This document shows positions 50,330 through 57,760 of a DNA stretch of 57,760 nucleotides, in pieces (the first letter of the stretch is position 1; each line of letters begins with the position of its first letter). Made by a program: the position numbers and the translations under genes. Source of the DNA: Lentzea kentuckyensis. GTDB lineage: Bacteria > Actinomycetota > Actinomycetes > Mycobacteriales > Pseudonocardiaceae. Below the pieces are notes generated by a model that searched no databases, had not been told where the DNA came from, and was given only the letters and a program-made list of their open reading frames with translations. Location: assembly GCF_002150765.1 (NCBI RefSeq), contig NZ_MUYM01000024.1, positions 1-57,760 on the forward strand, written 5' to 3'.

Positions 50330-52756
50330 TTGAGACCCACCCTGCCCGGCGTCGGGACAGCGGTGGCGGCGATCGTGTTCGCCGCCGTCCCCGCAGTTGC
50401 CGCACCCAGCACCGACGCCCTGATCTCCGAGGTCTACGGAGGCGGCGGCAACTCCGGCGCCACGCTCAAGCAGGACTTCGTCGAGCTCGCCAACAAGAGC
50501 ACGAGCGCGATCAGCCTGGACGGCTACAGCGTCCAGTACATCTCGGCCACGCCCGGCGCGAGCACGCAGTGGAGCGTCACTCCGCTGACCGGTTCGATTG
50601 CGCCAGGCAAGACGTTCCTCGTCGCCGAGGCCAAGGGCACCGGCGGCACCGTCGAGCTGCCGACCCCGGACGCCATCGGCACGATCGCGATGAGCGGCAC
50701 CGGCGGCACCATCGCCCTGGTCAACGGCACCGCGGCGCTCACCTGCAAGACGGCCGCGGACTGCGCCGCCGACACGCGGATCAAGGACCTCGTCGGCTAC
50801 GGCACCGCGGTCGTGCGCGAAGGCACCGCGACCAACGCCCTGAGCAACACCACCTCGGCGTTCCGCAACATCGAGCTCGGTGACACCGACGACAACGCCA
50901 CCGACTTCAAGGTCGGCGACCCGAACCCGACCAACTCCAAGGGCGAGACTCCGGGCGGCGGCAACCCGGATCCCGACCCGGACCCCGTGCCCGGCGACAA
51001 GCGCATCCACGACATCCAGGGCGTCACGCGCACCTCGCCGTTGCTCGGCCAGAAGGTCAGCAACGTCCCCGGCGTCGTCACCGGCACGCGCGCCACGGGT
51101 GACCGCGGCTTCTGGATCCAGGACGTCACGGGCCAGGACAGCGACCCGCGCACCAGCGAGGGTGTCTTCGTCTACACGGCCGGCACCGCGCCGACCGTGG
51201 CCGTCGGCGACAACGTGCTGGTCAGCGGCACGATCGCGGAGTACCGGCCGGGCGGCGGTTCGAAGCAGACCCTGACCGAGATCACCCAGGCCACCACGAT
51301 CACGTTGTCCAAGGGCAACCCGGTTCCGGCGCCGGTGCTGGTCAAGAACCTGCCGCAGGGCTACCTGCCCGCGCCGGGTGGCGACATCGAGCAGCTGCCG
51401 CTGGAGCCGCAGACCTACGCCCTCGATCTCTTCGAGTCGCTCGAAGGAACGCTCGTCCAGGTCGACGACGTCCGCGTGGTCGGCCCGAGCACCGAGTTCG
51501 GCGAGGTCTGGGTCACGATCAACCCGAACCAGAACCCCACCGCCCGCGGCGGCAGCATCTACACCGGCTACGACCAGCCGAACAACGGCCGGCTGAAGAT
51601 CAAGGCCACGCCGCTGCCCGCGTCGAACGTCGGCGACGTCTACGCCGGCGCGACCGTGGGTGCCATCGAGTACACGGACTTCGGCGGCTACACCCTGGCC
51701 GCGCTGAAGCTCGGCCAGCACGTCTCGTCCAACCTGCAGCGCGAGATCACCGCGCAGCAGAAGGAGAGCGAGCTGTCGGTCGCGACCTACAACGTCGAGA
51801 ACCTCGACCCGTCCGACGCGCAGGCCAAGTTCGACCGGCTCGCGGACGGTGTGGTGACCAGCCTGCGCAGCCCGGATGTCGTTGTGCTGGAAGAGATCCA
51901 GGACAACAACGGCACGGTCAACGACGGCACGGTGGCCGCGGACCAGACGTTGCAGAAGTTCGCCGACGCGATCGTCGCCAAGGGTGGCCCGCGCTACCAG
52001 TGGCGGCAGATCGACCCGGAGAACGGCAAGGACGGCGGTCAGCCCGGCGGCAACATCCGCGTCGGCTTCTTCTTCAACCCGCAGCGCGTGTCCTTCGTGG
52101 ACCGTCCCGGCGGCGACTTCAAGACCCCGGTCGAGGTCGTCAAGAAGAACGGCCGCGCCGCGCTTTCCGTGTCACCGGGCCGCATCGACCCGCTGAACGA
52201 CGCGTGGGCGGACAGCCGCAAGCCGCTCGCCGGTGAGTTCAAGTTCCGCGGCCGCACGGTCTTCGTGGTCGCGAACCACTTCAACTCCAAGGGCGGCGAC
52301 GACGCCATCCACGGCCGCACCCAGCCGCCGAACCGCTCGTCCGAGGTGCAGCGCGCCAAGCAGGCCGCGGCGCTGAAGGCGTTCACCGAGCAGATCCGGG
52401 CCATCGACAAGGGCGCCAACGTCGTCCTCGCCGGCGACCTGAACGACTACCAGTTCTCGCCCGCGCTCAAGACGTTGACCGGCGACGGCAACCTCAAGGC
52501 GCTCATCGAGACGCTGCCGGTGAACGAGCGGTACAGCTACGTCTTCGAGGGCAACTCACAGACGCTCGACCACCTCGTGATGAGCAAGAACATCACCCGC
52601 TTCAGCTACGACGTGGTGCACATCAACGCCGAGTTCGCCGACCAGGCGAGCGACCACGACCCGCAGATCGTCCGCGCCCGCCCGTCCACGGGTGACGCGA
52701 ACATCGACAAGATCGTGTTCGCGCTCGAGGACATCCTCGACTGCCTGAAGAAGTAA
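50330..52756 (+). CDS. Secreted nuclease with LTD and endonuclease/exonuclease/phosphatase domains (ExeM/NucH-like)
   Basis: An 808-residue exported protein: signal peptide 1-24 (ending AVAAP); a lamin-tail domain about 28-180 (ALISEVYGGGGNSGATLKQD); an OB-fold-like region; and a C-terminal EEP nuclease domain from about 480 with YNVENLDPSDAQAKFDRLAD, VVVLEEIQD (catalytic Glu), VVANHFNSKGGDD, VVLAGDLNDYQ and the final ASDHDPQI. This is the ExeM/NucH layout of extracellular DNases that degrade eDNA. TTG 50330 has GGAGGAAG 6 bases upstream. A likely promoter lies at 50232-50260 next to the LexA box. Ends at a bidirectional hairpin. Confidence 0.9.
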   Translation: MRPTLPGVGTAVAAIVFAAVPAVAAPSTDALISEVYGGGGNSGATLKQDFVELANKSTSAISLDGYSVQYISATPGASTQWSVTPLTGSIAPGKTFLVAEAKGTGGTVELPTPDAIGTIAMSGTGGTIALVNGTAALTCKTAADCAADTRIKDLVGYGTAVVREGTATNALSNTTSAFRNIELGDTDDNATDFKVGDPNPTNSKGETPGGGNPDPDPDPVPGDKRIHDIQGVTRTSPLLGQKVSNVPGVVTGTRATGDRGFWIQDVTGQDSDPRTSEGVFVYTAGTAPTVAVGDNVLVSGTIAEYRPGGGSKQTLTEITQATTITLSKGNPVPAPVLVKNLPQGYLPAPGGDIEQLPLEPQTYALDLFESLEGTLVQVDDVRVVGPSTEFGEVWVTINPNQNPTARGGSIYTGYDQPNNGRLKIKATPLPASNVGDVYAGATVGAIEYTDFGGYTLAALKLGQHVSSNLQREITAQQKESELSVATYNVENLDPSDAQAKFDRLADGVVTSLRSPDVVVLEEIQDNNGTVNDGTVAADQTLQKFADAIVAKGGPRYQWRQIDPENGKDGGQPGGNIRVGFFFNPQRVSFVDRPGGDFKTPVEVVKKNGRAALSVSPGRIDPLNDAWADSRKPLAGEFKFRGRTVFVVANHFNSKGGDDAIHGRTQPPNRSSEVQRAKQAAALKAFTEQIRAIDKGANVVLAGDLNDYQFSPALKTLTGDGNLKALIETLPVNERYSYVFEGNSQTLDHLVMSKNITRFSYDVVHINAEFADQASDHDPQIVRARPSTGDANIDKIVFALEDILDCLKK

Positions 52757-52764
52757 GAACGGCT

Positions 52765-52811
52765 CAGTGGCCGCTACCTCAGGAGCTTGCCTTCTGCGGT
52801 AGCGGCCACTG
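52765..52811. terminator. Bidirectional hairpin between the nuclease and GPP34 genes
   Basis: CAGTGGCCGCTACC (52765-52778) and GGTAGCGGCCACTG (52798-52811) are perfect 14-bp arms. The right arm lies inside the last codons of the minus-strand GPP34 gene, so it probably ends transcripts from both sides. Confidence 0.75.
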
Positions 52812-53397
52812 TCGCGACCACCATCTCCGCCGCCACGGCCGCGTGAATCGCCACCACTGCGGGGGAATGCCCCTCGGTGATCTGCCTGGCGCGAGCGGTC
52901 AACTCATGCCGTTCCCCGTCGAACACCTTGTGCACGGCCTTGACCGCGTGCAGCAGTGAGATCAACGCCCCGCTGCGCGCGTCCGGAGGCCGGTGACCGA
53001 ACAACACGCTGCCGACAGCCGTGCGCACCTCGCTCACCACCGCCTGATCGCGGATCACGAAGCCACCGAACACCTGGCCGCGCAACGCCAGCACGCCACG
53101 TGCCTCCAGGCCCGTCATCACGTTGTCGCGCACGTACTTCCGGATCCTTTGCACGGCTCGCCGCGCCGACAGCGGAGCCCTGAGCCGGGTCAGTGACTCC
53201 TGCGGGAACGGGTGCGGCAACGGCGTCGGGTCAGGTATCCAGAGCTGCCTGCCGGTCGGGTCGTACGCGAGCCGCCCCGAGTGCACCAGCTCGATCAGCA
53301 TCGCCCCGGAGAGCGCGTTCTCGACCGCGGCGGCATTCGCCAGCGTGTGGCCGGTCCGCTCGTCGACGAACAGCAGCAACGCCTCCTCGGGCAGCAT
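52774..53397 (-). CDS. GPP34/GOLPH3-family phosphoinositide-binding-like protein (copy 2)
   Basis: A 207-residue protein with the GPP34 pattern: PEEALLLFVDERTGHTLANA near the N-terminus, ENALSGAMLIELVHSGRLAY near 26, TRLRAPLSARRAVQRIRKYV near 71 and ALISLLHAVKAVHKVFDGER near 143. Bacterial members are cytosolic or membrane-associated proteins of unknown role, expanded in actinobacteria. It follows its paralogue by 7 bp. ATG 53397. Confidence 0.85.
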   Translation of the reverse strand: MLPEEALLLFVDERTGHTLANAAAVENALSGAMLIELVHSGRLAYDPTGRQLWIPDPTPLPHPFPQESLTRLRAPLSARRAVQRIRKYVRDNVMTGLEARGVLALRGQVFGGFVIRDQAVVSEVRTAVGSVLFGHRPPDARSGALISLLHAVKAVHKVFDGERHELTARARQITEGHSPAVVAIHAAVAAEMVVATVAATAEGKLLR

Positions 53398-53404
53398 CGG
53401 AGCG

Positions 53405-54049
53405 TCAGCCTGAGGAAGCGGCGGCCGCAGCTGCCGCCGCCGCTGTCACACCTGCCTGGATCGCCTCGACCGCCCGGCGCACCGCGTCGCCCGCCCAGTT
53501 GCCGGCGGCGATCTCCTTGGCCCGCTTGTTCAGGTCGCGCTTGTCGCCCTCGACCACCTTGTGCACGGACTTCACCGCGTACAGCAGTGTGACCAAAGCC
53601 CCCGTCCGCGCATCCGCACCCTGGTAGCCGAGCGCGACCTCGCCGACCGCCTTCCGCACTTCACCGGCCAGTTTCTCGTTCGTGATCACATAACTCTTCG
53701 CCGGGAAGATCCCGAGCACCTTCCGCGGTTCCACCCGCACCACCGCGTGGTCTTTCAGCTGCGCGATCACGTTGTCGCGCACCCTCTTCCGCAGGCGCTC
53801 CACCGCTTTCTGCGGCTTCATCGGCCGGTCGATCCGCGCCACCGACTCCTGCAGCAACGGATCCTTCAACGGCGTCGGGTCGACCACCTGGAGCTTCTTG
53901 CCGTTCGGTTCGAACGCGACGCGGCCCGAGTTGACCAGCTCGATGAGCACGGCACCGGCGAGCGCGTTCTCGACCGACGTCGAGTCACTGCGCAACTTGC
54001 CGTTCTGCTCGTTGATGAACAGCAGCATCAAGTCTTCGGGCAGCATCAT
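53405..54049 (-). CDS. GPP34/GOLPH3-family protein (copy 1)
   Basis: A 214-residue paralogue of the next gene (LPEDLMLLFINEQNGKLRSD; VENALAGAVLIELVNSGRVA; ALVTLLYAVKSVHKVVEGDK) ending in an Ala-run tail (about 200-210) coded by varied GCN codons. The two ATG codons at 54049 and 54046 are equivalent. The pair is probably one operon starting downstream of the tRNA-Ser(GGA) hairpin. No other gene suggests a pathway. Confidence 0.85.
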   Translation of the reverse strand: MMLPEDLMLLFINEQNGKLRSDSTSVENALAGAVLIELVNSGRVAFEPNGKKLQVVDPTPLKDPLLQESVARIDRPMKPQKAVERLRKRVRDNVIAQLKDHAVVRVEPRKVLGIFPAKSYVITNEKLAGEVRKAVGEVALGYQGADARTGALVTLLYAVKSVHKVVEGDKRDLNKRAKEIAAGNWAGDAVRRAVEAIQAGVTAAAAAAAAASSG

Positions 54050-54062
54050 GCAACGTTAACGC

Positions 54063-54101
54063 CAGAAGGGCGCCGAACGTTGAACGTTCGGCGCCCTTCT
54101 G
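54063..54101 (-). terminator. Hairpin after tRNA-Ser(GGA)
   Basis: CAGAAGGGCGCCGAACGT (54063-54080) and its complement (54084-54101) are perfect 18-bp arms around TGA. On the minus strand it follows the tRNA by 11 bp and precedes the GPP34 genes. No T-run. Confidence 0.75.
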
Positions 54102-54111
54102 ATCAAGAGAG

Positions 54112-54196
54112 CGGAGGATACGGGATTTGAACCCGTGAGGGGGTGAACCCAACACGATTTCCAGTCGTGCGCACTAGGCCGCTATGCGAATCCTCC
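54112..54196 (-). tRNA. tRNA-Ser (anticodon GGA)
   Basis: Read on the minus strand: acceptor GGAGGAT pairs with ATCCTCC; anticodon arm CACGA-CTGGAAA-TCGTG gives GGA; long variable arm; T-arm GGGTTCAAATCCC; discriminator G; no CCA. A plausible minus-strand promoter is TTGGGT, 18 bp, TAAGGT just upstream of 54196. Confidence 0.95.
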
Positions 54197-54266
54197 GTGG
54201 AGAACCTTACCGGACGGGTGTCCGACGACCCAAAACGGGGGGTCGCCGGAAAAAGCCCGGAGCCCG

Positions 54267-54293
54267 TGTCGATCTGGCGGCAGCCCGCTCGTC
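54267..54293 (+). promoter_or_regulatory. ECF42-type sigma promoter
   Basis: TGTCGA (54267-54272), a 17-bp spacer and CGTC (54290-54293) match the -35 TGTCGA and -10 CG(A/T)C motif reported for ECF42 sigma factors. It lies 34 bp before the GTG of the DGPF gene, as expected for autoregulation of the operon. Confidence 0.65.
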
Positions 54294-54326
54294 GTGATCC
54301 CGTAAGACCGACCGAGGAGGGCAATC

Positions 54327-54659
54327 GTGAAGTACATGCTGTTGATCTACGCGGCCTCTGACCAGCAGGCGAGCTGCACCGTCGAGGACTGGATCGCCTA
54401 CGAGAAGGAGATGAAGGAGGCGGGTGTCCTGGTCTCCGGTCACGCACTGGCCGACCTCGTCACCGCGACCACCGTCCAGGTCGGACAGGACGGCAGGCGC
54501 TCGGTCACCGACGGTCCGTTCGCCGAGACCCGCGAGGTGCTGGGGGGCTACGACATCATCGACGTGCCGGACCTCGACGCGGCGCTGGAGTGGGCGGCGA
54601 AGTGTCCCGGTTCGCGTGACGGCGGCGCGGTCGTCGTCAGGCCCATCGCCGAGTTCTGA
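54327..54659 (+). CDS. YCII/DGPF-domain protein of the ECF42 operon
   Basis: A 110-residue protein of the YCII-related DGPF family: MKYMLLIYAASDQQASCTVE at the start and the family signature VTDGPFAETREVLGGYDIID near residue 61. DGPF proteins are encoded with ECF42 sigma factors; their biochemical role is unknown, though the YCII fold has a His/Asp pair in other members. GTG 54327 follows GAGGAGG. The sigma gene begins one base after its stop. Confidence 0.9.
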   Translation: MKYMLLIYAASDQQASCTVEDWIAYEKEMKEAGVLVSGHALADLVTATTVQVGQDGRRSVTDGPFAETREVLGGYDIIDVPDLDAALEWAAKCPGSRDGGAVVVRPIAEF

Positions 54660-54660
54660 G

Positions 54661-55839
54661 ATGGACGTCGAGCAGGTCTTCCGGGAGGAACGCGGCAGAC
54701 TGCTCGCGACGCTGGTCAAGCGCTTCGGCGACCTCGACCTGGCCGAGGAGGTCACCTCCGACGCGATCGAGGCGGCGCTGAAGCACTGGCCGGTGGACGG
54801 GGTACCGGACCGGCCCGGCGCGTGGTTGCTCACGACCGCGCGCCGCAAGGCCGTCGACCGTCTGCGCCGTGATCAGGTTTACGCGGCGCGGCTGGCGTTG
54901 TTGCAGGTGGAGGTCGACCGGGCCGATCCGCCGGTGACGGACGCGCTGCCGGACGAGCGGCTGGAGCTGTTCTTCACGTGCGCGCACCCGGCGTTGCCCG
55001 AGGAGGATCGTGGCGCGCTGACCCTGCGCTGCCTCGCCGGCTTCACGACGCCGGAGGTCGCGCGGGCCTACCTGGTGCCGGTCACGACGATGCAGCAACG
55101 GATCGTGCGCGCGAAGAAGAAGATCAAGGAAGCGCGCATCCCGTTCCGCGTGCCGGACCCGCACGAGCTCCCGGAACGCCTGCCCGGCGTGCTGCAGGCC
55201 GTCTACTCGATCTTCACCGAGGGCTACGCGGCCCAGCGCGCCGATCTCGCGGAGGAGGCCATCCGGCTGGCCAGGATCCTGCACCGCCTGCTGCCGGAAC
55301 GCGAGGTCACGGGCCTGCTGGCGTTGATGCTGCTGATTCACGCCCGCCGCGACGCCCGCGCCGAGCTGCTGGAGGACCAGGACCGCTCGCTCTGGGACCG
55401 CGACCTGATCCAGGAGGGCAGCGCGCTCGTCGACGAAGCGTTGACCGGCGGACACGGCCCGTACGGGGTGCAGGCCGCGATCAACGCGTTGCACGACCAG
55501 GCGGAGGACTTCGCGAGCACCGACTGGCCGCAGATCGTCGCTCTCTACGGCGTGCTGCAGAAACTCGCGCCGTCGCCGGTGGTCGCGCTGAACAGGGCCG
55601 CCGCGATCGCCATGCGCGACGGCGCCGCGGCGGGGCTCGCGTTGCTCGACGCGCTGGCCGACGAACCCAAGCTCCGCGACTACCACCCGTACCGGGCGGC
55701 TCGCGCCGACCTGCTGCACCGCCTGGGCCGGCACGCGGAAGCCGCCCAGGCCTACCGCGAGGCGATCGCGCTCGCGGGCACCGAATCCGAACAGGACTTC
55801 CTGCGCCGCAGGCTGACCGCCATCGAGGGGCAATCATGA
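54661..55839 (+). CDS. ECF42-type RNA polymerase sigma factor with C-terminal TPR-like extension
   Basis: A 392-residue sigma-70 family ECF factor: sigma region 2 near residues 8-70 (LATLVKRFGDLDLAEEVTSD; WLLTTARRKAVDRLRRDQVY), region 4 near 110-165 (TLRCLAGFTTPEVARAYLVP; VTTMQQRIVRAKKKIKEARI), then a ~200-residue helical extension with TPR-like units (LNRAAAIAMRDGAAAGLALL; YRAARADLLHRLGRHAEAAQ). This extension defines ECF42, which has no anti-sigma factor; it is thought to sense the signal. ATG 54661 is the first start after the DGPF stop. It overlaps the MDMPI-like gene (ATGA). Confidence 0.92.
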   Translation: MDVEQVFREERGRLLATLVKRFGDLDLAEEVTSDAIEAALKHWPVDGVPDRPGAWLLTTARRKAVDRLRRDQVYAARLALLQVEVDRADPPVTDALPDERLELFFTCAHPALPEEDRGALTLRCLAGFTTPEVARAYLVPVTTMQQRIVRAKKKIKEARIPFRVPDPHELPERLPGVLQAVYSIFTEGYAAQRADLAEEAIRLARILHRLLPEREVTGLLALMLLIHARRDARAELLEDQDRSLWDRDLIQEGSALVDEALTGGHGPYGVQAAINALHDQAEDFASTDWPQIVALYGVLQKLAPSPVVALNRAAAIAMRDGAAAGLALLDALADEPKLRDYHPYRAARADLLHRLGRHAEAAQAYREAIALAGTESEQDFLRRRLTAIEGQS

Positions 55840-56408
55840 TCATGAAGTGGCTGGAGGCCGAGCGCATGGGCATCGCCGACCTCCTCGAAGACCTGACCGA
55901 CGACGAGTGGCGGCGCGAGACCCTCTGCACCGGCTGGACCATGCAGGAGATGGCGGCCCACCTGACCACGTCGACCCGCACGGGCTGGCGCGACGTGCTG
56001 ACCGGTGCGGTGAAGGCGGGCTTCGACTGGAACCGCATGGAGGACCAGAAGGCACGCGCGATCGCCGCACAGTTCACCCGGTCGGAGTTGATCGCACAGA
56101 TTCGCGCGACGGCCGGCTCCCCGAAACGTGCGCCGATGGCCGCCCCGATAGACCCGTTGGTGGACTTCCTCGTGCACGGCCAGGACATCGCACGGCCGTT
56201 GGGCCGCGTCCGCGAAATGCCGCTAGAACCGGCCCAAGCCGCCTTCGAACATGTGATGAAGAGCCCGTTCTGGGGTGCTCGCAAGCGTTTCCGGGAGTCC
56301 GGAATTCCCGATCTTCCGGCCCCTGACCTGCTGTTGATCGCTACGGGCCGCGAGTTGTCCACACCTGGGGACAACACTGTGGGCAACTCGAACACACGTT
56401 CGATCTAG
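55836..56408 (+). CDS. Maleylpyruvate isomerase-family (TIGR03083-like) protein in the ECF42 operon
   Basis: A 190-residue DinB/MDMPI-superfamily protein: MKWLEAERMGIADLLEDLTD start, TLCTGWTMQEMAAHLTTSTR near 34, and the metal-type His in PLVDFLVHGQDIARPL near 108. It is shorter than the tandem pair at 48.6-50.1 kb and lacks their C-terminal MDMPI domain. ATG 55836 overlaps the sigma stop; ATG 55842 is possible. Its last codons carry a LexA box and the upstream part of the SRP RNA promoter, an unusual overlap. Confidence 0.82.
   Translation: MIMKWLEAERMGIADLLEDLTDDEWRRETLCTGWTMQEMAAHLTTSTRTGWRDVLTGAVKAGFDWNRMEDQKARAIAAQFTRSELIAQIRATAGSPKRAPMAAPIDPLVDFLVHGQDIARPLGRVREMPLEPAQAAFEHVMKSPFWGARKRFRESGIPDLPAPDLLLIATGRELSTPGDNTVGNSNTRSI
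56355..56386. promoter_or_regulatory. Pair of DnaA-box-like sequences upstream of the SRP RNA and dnaX
   Basis: TTGTCCACA (56355-56363) equals the actinobacterial DnaA box. TGTGGGCAA (56378-56386) is its complement-strand form TTGCCCACA with one mismatch. They lie within the 3' coding part of the MDMPI-like gene. GTTGTCC/GGACAAC also forms a 7-bp-arm hairpin here, which is an alternative reading of the symmetry. Confidence 0.45.
56388..56403. promoter_or_regulatory. LexA (SOS) box, perfect consensus, at the SRP RNA promoter
   Basis: TCGAACACACGTTCGA matches TCGAAC-N4-GTTCGA fully. It lies inside the last codons of the MDMPI-like gene and covers the -35 region of the probable SRP RNA promoter, whose -10 is TACACT (56418-56423), seven bases before the RNA. 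Confidence 0.8.
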
Positions 56409-56429
56409 AGTCTTCGCTACACTTGCGTC

Positions 56430-56516
56430 GGACCTCGTGCGGCACACATCTCGCGAACCTCCCCAGGGCCGGAAGGCAGCAAGGATAAGCGGGCTCTGGT
56501 GGGTGCACGGGGTCCC
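56430..56516 (+). ncRNA. ffs: 4.5S signal recognition particle RNA (small bacterial form)
   Basis: The terminal stem GGACCTCGTGC / GCACGGGGTCC pairs with one wobble. The conserved apical domain has CCAGGGCCGGAAGGCAGCAA with the GGAA tetraloop and the asymmetric bulge AGCAAGGATAAGC that Ffh binds. It is followed by CCCC and TTTTT, a terminator-like end. The position before dnaX is usual in actinobacteria. Exact ends are estimated from the stem. Confidence 0.93.
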
Positions 56517-56552
56517 CTTTTTCTGTCGGGGTCCACCGGTACTGTTCCGGGC

Positions 56553-57760
56553 GTGGCGCTCGCTCTGTATCGCAAGTACCGTCCGGCCACGTTCTCCGAG
56601 GTCGTCGGCCAGGAGCACGTGACCGACCCGCTGCGCGTCGCCTTGTCGGCAGGCCGGGTGAACCACGCGTACCTGTTCAGCGGCCCGCGTGGCTGCGGCA
56701 AGACGTCGTCGGCTCGCATCCTGGCCCGCTCGCTCAACTGCGTGCAGGGCCCGACGCCCGACCCGTGTGGCGAGTGCAACAGCTGCATCGGCCTGGCCCC
56801 GAACGGCACGGGCAGCGTCGACGTCGTGGAACTCGACGCGGCCTCCCACGGCGGCGTCGAAGACGCCCGCGAACTCCGCGACAAGGCCTTCTACGCCCCA
56901 GCCGAGTCCAAGTACCGCGTCTTCATCATCGACGAGGCGCACATGGTCACCACGCAGGGCTTCAACGCCCTGCTGAAGATCGTGGAAGAGCCGCCGGACC
57001 ACCTGATCTTCATCTTCGCCACCACGGAACCGGACAAGGTCCTCCCGACCATCCGCTCCCGCACGCACCACTACCCGTTCCGCCTGATCCCGCCCGGCGT
57101 GATGCGCGGCCTGCTGGAACGCAACTGCGAGGCAGAAGGCGTGGCGGTAGAACCCGCCGTCTTCCCCCTGGTGATCCGCGCGGGCGGCGGCTCGGCCCGC
57201 GACACCCAGTCGGTCATGGACCAGCTCCTCTCCGGCGCGGGCCCGGACGGCGTCAAGTACACCCAGGCCATCACGCTCCTGGGCGTAACCGACGCCGCCC
57301 TGATCAACGACGTGATCGACGGCCTCTCCGCCGGCGACGGCGCCGCAGTCTTCGGCACCATCGACCGCCTGGTGGAAGCCGGCCACGACCCCCGCCGCTT
57401 CGCCTCGGACCTCCTGGACCGCCTCCGCGACCTGGTCCTGCTCTGCGCAGTCCCCGACGCCGCCGACCGCAACCTGGTCAGCGCCCCCGACGACGAGGTG
57501 GCCACCATGGTCGCCCAAGCAGAACGCATCGGCCCCGCAGCCCTGACCCGCTATGCCGAAATCGTCCACACGGGCCTAGTGGACATGCGCGGCGCCACCG
57601 CCCCGCGCCTCCTGCTAGAACTCCTCTGTTCCCGCATGCTCCTGCCCTCGGTGAGCCAGTCGGAAGCCGCCCTGCTGCAGCGCCTGGAACAACTGGAGCG
57701 CCGCCCACCAGCAGCAATGCCCGCCGGAGCCCCCGCCGCAGCCGGAGCCCCCGCCCCAAC
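56553..57760 (+). CDS. dnaX: DNA polymerase III subunits gamma/tau, 3' end outside window
   Basis: The first ~402 codons. GTG 56553 gives ALALYRKYRPATFSEVVGQE, the standard DnaX start. Walker A is FSGPRGCGKTSSARI near residue 43, zinc Cys are in CVQGPTPDPCGECNSC near 64, Walker B is VFIIDEAHM near 121, and the sensor region TTEPDKVLPTIRSRTHHYPF is near 152. A Pro/Ala-rich linker begins at the window edge. It loads the beta clamp in the replisome. No frameshift signal for a separate gamma product was seen in the visible part. Confidence 0.95.
   Translation, partial: MALALYRKYRPATFSEVVGQEHVTDPLRVALSAGRVNHAYLFSGPRGCGKTSSARILARSLNCVQGPTPDPCGECNSCIGLAPNGTGSVDVVELDAASHGGVEDARELRDKAFYAPAESKYRVFIIDEAHMVTTQGFNALLKIVEEPPDHLIFIFATTEPDKVLPTIRSRTHHYPFRLIPPGVMRGLLERNCEAEGVAVEPAVFPLVIRAGGGSARDTQSVMDQLLSGAGPDGVKYTQAITLLGVTDAALINDVIDGLSAGDGAAVFGTIDRLVEAGHDPRRFASDLLDRLRDLVLLCAVPDAADRNLVSAPDDEVATMVAQAERIGPAALTRYAEIVHTGLVDMRGATAPRLLLELLCSRMLLPSVSQSEAALLQRLEQLERRPPAAMPAGAPAAAGAPAP

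Noticed and set aside
56437..56622. 61-codon frame over the SRP RNA
   Set aside because: It covers the conserved SRP RNA and is not coding.

Overview
The window is high-GC actinobacterial DNA. EspG-type ESX proteins, a Scr1/DUF397 pair, GPP34 proteins, mycothiol-type maleylpyruvate isomerase folds, LAXTG sortase signals, many GTG/TTG starts and LexA boxes of the TCGAAC-N4-GTTCGA type all fit Pseudonocardiales (Lentzea/Saccharothrix-like). The genus is an inference.

Layout. 1-8.5 kb: an AraC-VOC pair, then three consecutive genes for large secreted SD-repeat (SdrD B-like) proteins; two end in LAXTG sortase signals and the third has lost its anchor. 8.6-15.8 kb: a TSUP transporter, a HisC/Pat-type aminotransferase, a dienelactone-hydrolase-like protein without its catalytic residues, a three-gene ESX (PE-like/PPE-like/EspG) cassette and acetoacetyl-CoA synthetase. 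15.9-16.2 kb: tRNA-Ser(GCT) and tRNA-Arg(ACG). 16.2-21.8 kb: a lower-GC block next to the tRNA genes with a cytidylate kinase, two HIT hydrolases, a ThiL-like kinase, a membrane protein with a GAF-like domain and a SAM methyltransferase. 21.8-28.3 kb: a beta-lactamase-fold hydrolase, RNase Z, a sugar epimerase, an ATP-grasp protein, a HEAT-like protein and a solitary C5 DNA methyltransferase. 28.6-34.6 kb: a thioester-domain cell-wall adhesin, a BNR propeller protein, an MT0933-like antitoxin, a Scr1/DUF397 pair and a propeller lipoprotein. 34.6-46 kb: an S9 peptidase with a DUF4097 protein and a divergent hybrid regulator, a thiolase, a tyrA operon with two anchored FN3 proteins, an M20 hydrolase, and tadA with its partner. 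46-57.8 kb: tRNA-Ser(CGA), a YtrA-type regulator with an ABC exporter, two tandem MDMPI proteins, a secreted LTD/EEP nuclease, two GPP34 proteins, tRNA-Ser(GGA), an ECF42 sigma operon, the 4.5S SRP RNA and the start of dnaX.

Main points. (1) The kinase/HIT/methyltransferase block at 16.5-21 kb is the best candidate for an undescribed system; it looks like a nucleotide-type small-molecule pathway with a membrane sensor, but its product is unknown. (2) Two perfect LexA boxes occur: one (50209-50224) overlaps the probable promoter of the tandem MDMPI genes, which also has a strong 5' hairpin; the other (56388-56403) lies at the -35 region of the SRP RNA/dnaX promoter beside DnaA-box-like sequences. 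(3) Four predicted secreted or wall proteins (three SD-repeat, one thioester) suggest an adhesion surface; no sortase gene is in the window. (4) The ECF42 operon has a matching promoter, and the YtrA regulator has a 16-bp-arm palindrome directly upstream.
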